Assembly (NCBI GenBank): GCA_032622095.1 | Contig: CP136066.1 | Coordinates: 156,821,152-156,885,151, forward strand | Length of the DNA: 64,000 nt | Origin: Siphonodentalium dalli | Lineage: Eukaryota; Mollusca; Scaphopoda; Gadilida; Siphonodentaliidae | Reading direction: 5' to 3' | In this document: positions 36,835-46,600 of the stretch, piece after piece | Layout: every line of letters begins with the position of its first letter | Numbering within the stretch: the first letter of the stretch is position 1 | Position numbers and translations under genes: made by a program | The notes under the pieces: generated by a model | Seen by the model: the letters and a program-made list of their open reading frames with translations, nothing else | What the model was told of the DNA's origin: nothing | The model's database searches: none

Positions 36835-37358
36835 TTAAAGATGGATTATCTCTTTAAATAACAAATTTTAAATAGCGGGGTATAAAATAATAGATATGAA
36901 CTGAAGACATATGTCCGGAAAAGCTTCTATCAATTAATATTGATTTTATTTCGAATATTAAATCTGGCCCGTTTATGTTACTATTTTTAGAACCGACCAT
37001 TCGGATGAGACCGTATTGCGATATAGAGCACTGGGCTGTTCCTACGGCTACGCAACGAATGTCAAATGTCACAGATTGGTTGTTTGTATTGTGTTGTTCC
37101 ACATATATAAGCGATAATGAGTATAATTAACGTTTATTTGTGACAAAATTGCACAATATAATTTCTGGTCTCTGTGAACAGTAACCACTATTGTTCGTTA
37201 GCTGAACAAACACACCTTTTTAGACCAGAAAATATTCGTAATTAAATGAATATTAATCGATAGAAGCATTTCCGGACAGGAGTCTTCGATTCAAATCTAA
37301 TATTTTATACCCCGATAACTATATAATACATGATTACAAAGAGATAATCCACCTTTAA
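36835..37358. mobile_element. TTAA-flanked MITE of about 520 bp, second family
   Basis: Ends TTAAAGATGGATTATCTC and GAGATAATCCACCTTTAA are inverted, with TTAA outside. Internal inverted segments GGGGTATAAAAT...TTCCGGACA and matching ATTTTATACCCC extend the terminal repeats to roughly 90 bp with a spacer near the ends. No coding capacity. Confidence 0.8.
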
Positions 37359-37395
37359 AACTATATTCCGGTAGTGCGATAACTATAGTACGCGT

Positions 37396-37479
37396 CTTGT
37401 TTTTAGAGCTGGAAATATAGTATCGCCGCTTTGACTATAAGGCTAGCGGCGATACTATATTTACAGCTCGATAAACAAG
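37396..37479. repeat. 84-bp hairpin
   Basis: CTTGTTT...AGCTGGAAATATAGTATCGCCGC pairs with GCGGCGATACTATATTTACAGCT...AAACAAG around a TTTGACTATAAGGCTA loop. The CG-containing arms are distinct from the other hairpin families in the window. Confidence 0.8.
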
Positions 37480-37591
37480 TACTAGGTGATATATTACCAC
37501 CATGCATATGACGTATGTTTTCGTTGATTATAGAGTAAAAACACCCAAGATCTCCCAAACAATTCATATGGTTCCCAGGATGTCCAAAACA

Positions 37592-38079
37592 TTAAAGGTA
37601 CTCAATCCGATAAAACTCCTCTCAATTACTATTTCAATGGCTTCGGGGGTCAAAAATATTTGATTCGAGTCGAGGAAGTCACCCATCAAAGCTCAGATTT
37701 GTTAGATATCGATTTTAGAAATCTATTATTTTTCATTATCGGGAATACTTTCTGGCCCAGAACTCAGTCAAAATTGCGTTATTATTACCACTTGATTTTA
37801 GAGTTATCCATCCTTGTCTGTTTGAATAGATTTTGGTGTACACATCCCGAGCAGATTACGGCAGTTGAAGGCAATTATTAGTACTCGTCTCGAGTAAATA
37901 ACAAATTTCAAAAATCAATATCTAATAACTCTGAGCTTTGTTTGATGGGTTCCTCGACTCGAATCAAATATTTTTTACCCCCAAAGCCAAAGAAATAGTA
38001 ATATAGGACCCTCTGATCGGATTGTTGTTGTTGGAATCTGTTGAGATGGGGACCCTCTGTTCGGATTGAGTACCTTTAA
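37592..38079 (+). mobile_element. TTAA-flanked MITE, copy 3 (right of receptor gene)
   Basis: TTAAAGGTACTCAATCCGAT at the left, CGGATTGAGTACCTTTAA at the right: perfect inverted ends inside a TTAA duplication. Nearly identical and in the same orientation as 30808-31297. Confidence 0.9.
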
Positions 38080-38089
38080 TCTAACATCT

Positions 38090-38640
38090 CTAAATCTCGA
38101 CTGCTGTATGTGTAAATAAGTACGTCATTTTTCTGAAGTGTTTATTTGCTGTGGTTGTTTTCAATAATATACAGATCATAATATTACAGAAGATTTCGGA
38201 CGTTAACATTTTTATTATCAGATCCATCGGGGGGGGATCTTTATTTAAAGATGCCCTATCGTTTGCCGGCAGCGCTTTCAATAACAACAACATTTCTATG
38301 GAATTATTTTTCTTTAAGACATGTTTCATTTATTGATAAACAATACAAAAGAAACATCTGGCGTTGTGCACATTTAAAAAATGCTGTAATGTTCTCAAAT
38401 AAACCACATCTTCTGTCCCAGTCAATAGAAAATAATATGAGAAACAAGAGAACAGAAAATAATATCCTATTGACAAGTATAAAGCTCCTGTGTTACATGA
38501 TATATCTGAATCAGAATTAATATCTATACCCCCCCCCTCCCCCACTGCACAGAAAGTAGAGATAACCAGTTATTCAAGTATATATTGGGATGGTCTATTA
38601 TAAATTTGAAGGGGTGTTCAGGGAAAATGAGCAGACAACA
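38090..38640. other. No recognisable feature
   Basis: Short overlapping frames only; a C-run lies near 38529. Confidence 0.35.
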
Positions 38641-38795
38641 GACGAAAAAAAAATGGTACAAGTACAAAATTATTCTTATACATTGGTGAGAATTGTTCAG
38701 ATAATAAGTTCAACAAACGACCTGTTACTTATTGTCTGAACATTTCATATGGGAACTACTCATCAATGAGTATTTAGTATAGAAAGGGTTAATGA
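38640..38795. repeat. Small element with AGATAATAAGTTCAACA hairpin, copy 1
   Basis: TTCAGATAATAAGTTCAACAAACG is followed by an imperfect inverse (TTACTTATTGTCTGAACA), then CTACTCATCAATGAGTATTTAGTATAGAAAGGGTTAA. Related copies lie near 44640-44742, 48700-48820 and, inverted, 50530-50640. Confidence 0.65.
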
Positions 38796-38960
38796 ATTTC
38801 AACATTTTTCTCCAATTAAACCAACGATACAAGTATATACCTTCGCGATTCTCGCGAGATTTAGAGATCATAAGTACCCTATAATCAACATTTCGAGATC
38901 CAGGGTACCCTGTAATGATCGAAAACATGCGGTACAACTTAATTGACCAATTCAGCGGAG

Positions 38961-39194
38961 TACAGTAATGCCCTAAATAATCGACTCCTTAACCACATCA
39001 GAATTATGGGTTAATTTTTCAGAATTTAGTCGGAAATATGGCTTGTTGCCATTCATCGGAAAGCTCTCAGTGAGCAATCGACTCAGTGAGAGCTTTCCGA
39101 TGAATGGCAACAAGCCAAATTTCCGACTAAATCCTGAAAAATTACCCATAATTCTGCTGTAGTCAAGGAGCCGATTATTTAGAGCATTACTGTA
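38961..39194. mobile_element. Foldback MITE, copy 3 (enlarged loop)
   Basis: TACAGTAATGCCCTAAATAATCG at the left is inverse to the right end AGAGCATTACTGTA. The centre has an additional CAGTGAGCAATCGACTCAGTGAG segment compared with the copies at 259 and 4169. Confidence 0.85.
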
Positions 39195-39199
39195 CGTAC

Positions 39200-39770
39200 G
39201 TAGACTGGATAAGTTAGACTGAATTGGTAATTGTATGGTGTCCTGCAAAAAGACACCCATGATCTCCCAAAATGTGCAAACGGTCGCCCAGCATTTGATA
39301 GTATCGTCGTCTGTCTGCGACATTCAAACTCAATGCTGGTGGACGTATGTATAGCGAACAAAACTTGTACGGATCTAACATTGCTTCATTACTCATTGCC
39401 GAATGTCACATTTAGCCATGCACATATATTTCATCGGTCATTATTCCACAATTGTATACATAATATGATGTTTTTTTTTATAAAGTTATATTTATATATA
39501 CATGTACATGTATACGTTAATTATATATATATAACATGTCATATAACTTCGTTTATATTTATTCTTCGGACATATATATAAGGGCCGGGACCTATATATA
39601 TGCGTCACAATTGGCTCGAAAATTGAATCAAAATGTCACCCATGGCAATTATAACATTTGTTTTTCTATATTTTCTAAAGATATCGGCAAGCTTTTTATT
39701 AGACTAATGAGCTATCCCAACAACTCATCTCGGCTACTGCAACAACAAAAAACGGAGATCGAACAGATCT
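39200..39770. other. No recognisable feature
   Basis: AT-rich, with TATATA runs near 39490-39530 and 39570-39600. Frames are short and lack domains. Confidence 0.35.
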
Positions 39771-39773
39771 GTT

Positions 39774-40029
39774 TTAACCCTTTCATGACGGGAGCTAACT
39801 GAATGTTTGCGAAAATCCTTGCCAATGGATTCTCTTATAATGCGAGTCGACCATTGGTCGCCTCGCATATATAAGAAAATGCATTGGCATAACAAATTTT
39901 ATATTATTTTTTATAATTGTTCCTATGTTAAAACATAACGAAAAAATCGAGATATCTAACGATGTTCACCCATTAATGAAACAACAGGTTAATAAGAGTT
40001 CCGAGTGACGTCATATACTTCAGGGTTAA
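39774..40029. mobile_element. TTAACCCTTTCATGACGG-type MITE with internal hairpin, copy 1
   Basis: Left end TTAACCCTTTCATGACGGGA; the likely right end is AGGGTTAA at 40022-40029. Inside is a hairpin at 39821-39888 of the CCAATGCATTCTCTTATATA family (left arm with one substitution). The arrangement matches 44813-45077. Confidence 0.6.
39821..39888. repeat. Short hairpin element, copy 4
   Basis: GCCAATGGATTCTCTTATAA pairs with TATAAGAAAATGCATTGGC around GCGAGTCGACCATTGGTCGCCTCGC. Confidence 0.85.
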
Positions 40030-40456
40030 CAACTTATTACCAGACCTGAAAATAGATCAGGTTTTCCCAGCGACGCTCAACGTCTTGACCAATCAATGCG
40101 CGTTTCATACAATAAAAACAGTTGTCGCATTGCTTCTTGGTTGACACAATGCAATGTCAGCCCTTGGAAGTCAATATTCACCCCGGCCTACGGCCTTTGT
40201 GAATACTGAATTCCTCGGGTTGACAATTCCTCGTATCAATCTAGAAACAACGCGATAATTGCATAATATAGGTCGTTTCTTGGACGTATTATCTTAACAT
40301 TTCCCACCAATGAATATGAATAATTTTTCTCTTGTATTATCTCGTCTGCTTGTAATTTATTACCTGAACATCCCTCCAAATGAATTGCCATATCGCGAAT
40401 ACATTATATGGGTTTTCGTCCTCCCAAGATGTTACTAGCTGCGCTATGCGTCTGAA

Positions 40457-40916
40457 GACGTTTAAAATCTGATATATCAGTTATACATATTTACATTATG
40501 ACAACAGTGGAAATTTTAAAGTGAAATTATCGACGACTTTTCAATTTCTGGCCACCAGTTTGGCCGCCATCTTGGCATGAGTATCAATTGCCCAACTCAA
40601 CTGAATACGTCGTATCAATGTTCCCTACCACCTGTAAATATGTGTGAAATTCACGTAAAATAACGCCCATTGCAGGAAAGTAAAGGACGTTTTAAATCTG
40701 ATATATCAGTTATACATATTTACATTATGACAACAGTGGAAATTTTTAAGTGAAATTATCGACGACTTTTCAATTTCTGGCCACCAGTTTGGCCACCATC
40801 TTGGCATGAGTATCAATTGCCCATCTCAACTGAATACGTCGTATCAATGTTCCCTACCACCTGTAACTATGTGTAAAATTCACGTAAAATAACGCCCATT
40901 GCAGGAAAGTAAAGGA
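40457..40916 (+). repeat. Two near-identical tandem copies of 229 bp
   Basis: The block starting GACGTTTTAAATCTGATATA and ending TTGCAGGAAAGTAAAG occurs twice in direct succession with only a few differences. Each copy contains a TTTCTGGCCACCAGTTTGGC segment also present in the palindrome arm. Confidence 0.9.
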
Positions 40917-42310
40917 ATATCAACGTTTTTTTCCATATTTGTCACCATTTTGTCCACTAGCTTGTAATTGGCAATCTATTTCCTGGTTGGGATATATAAA
41001 GTAATTAGTAATATTACATCGCCTCAGTATTTCGACCCAACTCAACTGTAAGCACGCATGGAGTTGTAATGACAATAACGCCCACTGATGAGAATATGAA
41101 GCATTATCGGTGATTTTTGTTATACGCCCGTTTGAAAAAAACGGTGGTATTATGTAAATGGGTTGTCCGTCCGTCCGTCCGCTTTTGGTTTCCGGATGAT
41201 ACATTTTTCGAATATGGGTTTCGTCCGCATGATATTGACTGAGTTATGCCCCTTTTTCGACTTAGATTTGACCTGATTTGCGGTTTCCGGATGATAACTT
41301 TAGATTTAATCAAGTGAACTGAACCAAATTTGGTATATTAGTTTGCCACCCCCAAAATACAGATCAAGTTCGAATATGGTTTCGAATATGGTTTCGTCCA
41401 CATGACTGTGTTATGCCCCTTTTTCGACTTAGATTTTATATATGTTATTATTTCATCTTAAGTAAAAGTTTTCAAACAAATGAATTAAACCTTGCCCCAC
41501 TCTACTCCAGAAACGGGGGTATTATGCCACGCCCCGACGGCGTGCTCTTATTTCAAATTATGTGCGCCATTTTAGGCGCCATCTTGGATTTGGGGGACAT
41601 TTTGTGGGATGAGATATAAGGAAAGTACTACTCACAACAGTAAGCATGGGTGGAACGTTGTCGGAATAATAACGCTCACTTGTGTGAACTTGAACTCAGC
41701 GATTTTCGGTGTTTTTTCAATTTCTGGTCGCCATTTTTGCCGCCATTATGGATTTGGGTGAATATTCCTCAACTCAAGTATAAAGGAATTCTAGCCCGGA
41801 TATCTCCTGGGCCGATATATGAATGGGCCGATTTATAATAACATTAACACCCACTGATTCGAAATAGACATTACATGATTACCCTCGATTCGGCGTTGAC
41901 GGATTATTATATAATTAACGTTATTTGGAAAAACGGGATATCGGGCAAAACTATCAGACCAGGAATGTATAATTATGGTCTCATTGTGTGCGTAAATGAC
42001 TCTTCTATAAGATGATTGAGTGTATAAAATGTTTTCCCACAGAGATAAACGTTTGGTGGTGAAATGTCGAAAATTTAGCAATTTTTCACATTTAGGTGCC
42101 ATATTGGATTTTAGTGTCGGGTTTTTGACTAGAATAGCAAGCAAAATGACAGCCATGATGGACGCCATCTTGTCGGTACTCTCTGAGGCCACTTGTTTTC
42201 TTGTTAACAACAGAAAACAATTAGAGGAGACATTATAAAGAAGAACATTAGTGGCGTGAAGTTGAGTCATATGGGATGCAAAGGTCGACCAATATCTCCT
42301 GGACTATTTT
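40540..42310 (+). mobile_element. Diverged half copy of the giant palindrome family
   Basis: The order of motifs follows 12500-13620 plus 17094-17203: GGCCGCCATCTTG, AGCATGGGTGGA, CCGCCATTATGGATTTGGGT, ATTCCTCAACTCAAGTATAA, GATGGACGCCATCTTGTC, TTGTTAACAACAG, TTAGAGGAGACATTA and GGTCGACCAATATCTCCT. Only the right-arm orientation is present. A GTCCGTCC-tract repeat (about 41105-41440) is nested inside. Confidence 0.75.
41105..41440 (+). repeat. GTCCGTCC repeat with CAAATTTGGTAT core
   Basis: AAACGGTGGTATTATGTAAA, a (GTCC)n tract, then TTCCGGATGATAACTTTAGA and AACCAAATTTGGTATATTAG. Two partial units can be seen. It shares its general pattern with the 161-bp satellite. Confidence 0.6.
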
Positions 42311-42758
42311 GTGAAATTGGCCCGATGATGGTTTTCAAAAACGCTACATATTGGTAAAACTAACACCAAGACGTGCGGCTCACAACATACCCACAATAAA
42401 GACTCCACCATTCAGCCCGAATTGTTTTCGAAAATCGTTTACATGATTAGATAACTACACTGTTAAAAACGTTTCATGAGAACCGAAACGAAGAACCATT
42501 ATTTGGTTCTTGGTGACAATTCAGTTTGTGGAACCAATGGAACATGTATACAAGCAAATAACGCTCGTTCAGCCCATCGTCATACAAGGAAAACTATGGA
42601 AACTTTCATTTAGGTAAAATAGTTTAATATTGCCTATAATATCATGAAAATGACGTAACGAAATAAACAAACATTTTAATAACAGATATGCATCAGTTAA
42701 AACATACAATCAATTGCTTTATATTTGCATAGAAGTTTGGTGTGAGTGACCATTTCCA
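42310..42758. other. Presumed 3' flank of homeobox gene
   Basis: Lies downstream of the stop codon at 42759. A GAACC-rich segment near 42478-42545 (GAACCGAAACGAAGAACC) looks repetitive. No gene was seen and no clear poly(A) signal could be chosen. Confidence 0.35.
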
Positions 42759-43694
42759 TCAGCGTTGCCATGGTAAATGCATCCCCGTTGGGTTGTAATA
42801 AGGGTTCGGAATCGACGTGAGCAGAAAAGGTTGCGGACCGGTCAGATGATCACCCGTCTCCAGGGTTGGATATTTTGGTAGAGGTCGGTGTAACTCTCGA
42901 TGTCGCAGGGAGGATAACAAAACAGGTGCATCTGCAACGATGGGAAACGGAAAAACTCGGTCTGCTACACTTAGTCGTTTGCGTTCTGGTCGAAGATTTC
43001 CTGTGGAAGATGCATCCTTCCTGAAATCCAAACAATGGTTTCTAGACCGCAGAAGTGGTTGGGTTCCCTGATGAAAGCACACGAAGTCCTGGCGAGGCGA
43101 TATTAAGTCAGATAAAATAGGTAGCGAGTCATGTGACTCTCGAATGCCACCAGTGGCATGAATGTTCATTGACACCTGTAAGCTAACGTTTGGCGAACTC
43201 GCGGATGCATTCCCGGTCATTTGAGCAGAAGTTTGAAGAATTCTCGTTGCCATGCCCGGTGGAGACCCGGATGCTGAACTGCGCGGGCTCTCAAAAGCAG
43301 ACGACCCCCTTGAATGATTCAAGGCAGACAAACCTGAGTCGTACGCACCCGATATAACTTGATTCGGTGGAGAAACCATGTCATAGATATTCCCAAGAGG
43401 AGACTTGGTGATCTGACCATTACGAGCACACATATTTGGTCGTTGATTGAATTTCTTTCGTTTCGCTTTCTGTGGTTGAGCTTTGTCGTATTTTTCTAGT
43501 TCAACCACTATACTGTTGAGCACTACTCCCGGTACAATTTTGTCGTCGCACGGCTGTTGCTTCTGGTCTGGGTTACCAACTGGTTCAGTGTCGTTACTGC
43601 ATGATTTGTCGCTGTCAGAACTCGTGTCAGATGTGTCACCGGCTTTTGTGGAGTTATCGACCACGTCTTTTCGTCTCCTGTTTTGGAACCAAAT
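42759..43694 (-). CDS. Homeobox gene exon 4: end of helix 3 and C-terminal region
   Basis: Follows acceptor CTATGTAG and opens in phase 0 with the homeodomain recognition-helix residues IWFQNRRRKD, then 301 residues to a TGA. The tail is hydrophilic and rich in Ser, Pro and Asp/Asn. A basic cluster KAKRKKFNQRP about 70 residues in could serve as a nuclear localisation signal. A second basic patch (RPERKRLS) lies towards the end. No octapeptide, OAR or other known motif was recognised. The exon has no competing frame of similar quality, and its base composition is richer in GC than the flanks. Confidence 0.9.
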   Translation of the reverse strand: MWFQNRRRKDVVDNSTKAGDTSDTSSDSDKSCSNDTEPVGNPDQKQQPCDDKIVPGVVLNSIVVELEKYDKAQPQKAKRKKFNQRPNMCARNGQITKSPLGNIYDMVSPPNQVISGAYDSGLSALNHSRGSSAFESPRSSASGSPPGMATRILQTSAQMTGNASASSPNVSLQVSMNIHATGGIRESHDSLPILSDLISPRQDFVCFHQGTQPLLRSRNHCLDFRKDASSTGNLRPERKRLSVADRVFPFPIVADAPVLLSSLRHRELHRPLPKYPTLETGDHLTGPQPFLLTSIPNPYYNPTGMHLPWQR

Positions 43695-46600
43695 CTACAT
43701 AGAAAATAATAGGATTGTTATGGTCAACTGAATGAGTGTGTATCGCCGAACATGCGCAAAAATAAGGTTGTGTAAGCACTGTAAACATTTTAATTCGCGT
43801 GAGGTTGCGCACGTTATGTCATTGTGTGGTCTTTGTGCAAAGTTTATACAATAGTTACAAATGACAGAAAAAGTCTCGGGACACAATCATGTTTACCATT
43901 ATACGTCATCCGGAAATATGGCGTGTATACATACGCGGCTAACACGTAGTCCCATCTGATTATATATAAATACTATAAGTTCTGGCATGTGCTCTATATC
44001 CACATTTTTGTTATATAAATGTTCACAATGAAAAGTTGAACAGTTCCTAATTAAACATTGTCGAAGTAATTGCAACTTTGTGTTTTGAAAGTAATTGAAA
44101 CTGTATTCGTAATTGAGATAATTGAAAGTAAATGTAATTACCATTAATTACTTTGGGTAAGTAATAGACCCATCCCTGTCGATATGTTTAAACCTTTCTT
44201 TACTACATGTTGATTTTCTCATTCACTTATAAACGTATATACTGGAATAGTTTATTATCGTCTGGAGCGATGTTCAGGATATATATGCAAACAACAGATA
44301 ATAAACAGTGAGGAAGGATTCCTATTCATATGTGGGAAATGAACAGACAGCAAGTTCAACAAAATATGGTCGTTAGTTCAACTTATTATCGCAGAAATGT
44401 TCAAGTTACTACGAATCTGGCGGCTGGTTCGACTGGGGCAAGGGCTAGTCTAATGCACGAAATTCGGCAACAACTGTCTAAGGTTCATGCATATAAAAGT
44501 ACATTGTATGAAGAGATTTTCATCTCAAACTTTATATAATTGAACAGTGAATCAAAATTGCTATCTAACTGTCGTCTGTCGTTATTTCTGCGACTCTTAT
44601 ATGTCTGTTTATTTGCGCGGACTCATTGCCTCTTGTTGAATAGACTGGTACCTGGTCAAAAACTGCAAACATCTGACCCCACCAGTCTTATTATCTGAAC
44701 ATTTTCTAAGGGAACTAATGTTTAGTAAAGAAAGGGCTAACAAACCATAATCATCTGAGGCAAGTTGCCAAAAAATGCCATGCAGATTTACCGGTTTGTG
44801 AACGTAGCCAGTATAACCCTTTCACGATGGGAGCTGCACTGGTGCAGTATTAAAGATCCTATGCCAGGGCATTCTCTTATATATGGGAGTCTTCCATATG
44901 GTGAGCCTCCATATAAGAGAATGCACTGGCTTACAGGATCAAGTTAAATATTGTATGGCCACTGTATTCTCGAATGTATGCGAGGTTCCATATGGGAGAC
45001 TCGCATTATAAGAGAATGCATTGGAACATGCAGGGTTTTCGCAAAAGTTCGTGAATCTCCAGTCATGGAAGGGTTAAGATATGGCACTTTACCCACCTTA
45101 ACTTGGTCTCTGGTGATTCCTACTCTTTTAGCAATTAGCTGTTTTTGCACGAGGTTGGGATAACGTAGATTACTGTAGATGCCATTCAGAAGCTCAGTTT
45201 GATATCTTGTGTAACTCAGTCGTTCCCTGGGTGGTGGGGGCGTGAAAGGTCGAATATCTGAAAAAGGGGCGAAAAATTAATCTGATTATGCATGTCCAAA
45301 ATAAAATAAATAGAGGATATCCACACTTTTTTGGTTGGATATGGGAATGATCTCATGAGTGATGAATTCATTATTTTGTCATCACGAATGAGATAATTAC
45401 CATATCCAACCAAAAAGTGTAGATGTTCTGTTTATTATTATGATCACCTTGAGATTCATTGTAACCTTTAGATTTACCAAAGACTATTATAGCCTATATG
45501 TTTCCTTAAAGGTCCATGTTTTTGTTCGATTAAATTAAATTTATGCCTAAATTAGTTTCGTCGATTTAGTTGTGTTTCTGCGGTCAAAATGAACTGATAA
45601 ATATATCATGCTCGTATCTATGATTCGCGTACTAAACGAGTGGATGGAAATATATTTATTTTCTTTCAATATCTGCATATCAGTGTGACTAACGCTCTTT
45701 ATTTTATAACATTGTGGGGGTATCATTAAGCGTTCTTGTTGTTCCACGTTACACAAAATAGTAAACTCTTTTTATGCGATAATTTCCATCTTTTCAGGAA
45801 TTCGATTAACTGATTCGGTGGCCCACATATCATCAAATTCCAAAAACAACAACATTTTTCGAAATGCCGCTTCAGTTATCAGAATCGATCAATTGCCCAA
45901 CAATAATGCTACCACGTGCAGTCAACTATAGTATAAAATTGCCCAAAACCTCTTATTTGTCAACATTTTGTTCAACGAAATTTTGCCAGTTTGTCAAATA
46001 GCTGACACAAAAAAAGCCACTTGATTTAGAGTTATCCATCTTCATCCGCCATTTGGTCCGAGGCCGTCTTCTCGTCGACTTTTTACTGGGCCACCAAAAA
46101 GTATCGGTGGTGAAAAATAATAGATTTCAAAAATCGATATCAGACCACTCTGACCTTTGATGGGTGGGTTCCTCTATTTCAATCAAATATGTTTTACCGC
46201 CGAAGCCAAAGAAATAGTAATTTGTGATCGTTCATTTGGATTATGCATCTTTAACCCTTTGAACCCTGGCGCCCCACATTGATCGACACCCTGACCCGGG
46301 GCTCCCAGAGGTATGTCCGCTTAAATTAGATAGTTTCTAGTAGCATGGTGTTGATTATGTTCAAATTGCGACACCGGTCTGAAACTTTACAGGTTTGTCC
46401 CCCATGGATCAGCGATCATTATAAGATCGCGAGACTTTGCCTCGCGGCAACTCCTTGGTAACGGTTGCTAGGCAACTACCCGGAATTGACTGGAAAATGT
46501 AAATATAGCTTATAGCGTCGTAATTCAACCTCAGTGATTGCGTTTTTTGATGCAGGTACTACTCTAACGTGAAATTTGAGATATACCCGACCAGAATAGT

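Larger units (their letters stand above)
44813..45077. mobile_element. TTAACCCTTTCATGACGG-type MITE with two hairpins, in homeobox intron 3
   Basis: Left end ATAACCCTTTCACGATGGGA; right end TCCAGTCATGGAAGGGTTAA, an imperfect inverse. Two hairpins of the CCAATGCATTCTCTTATATA family lie inside (44863-44930 and about 44957-45025). The right end stops 20 bp short of the homeodomain exon. Confidence 0.75.
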
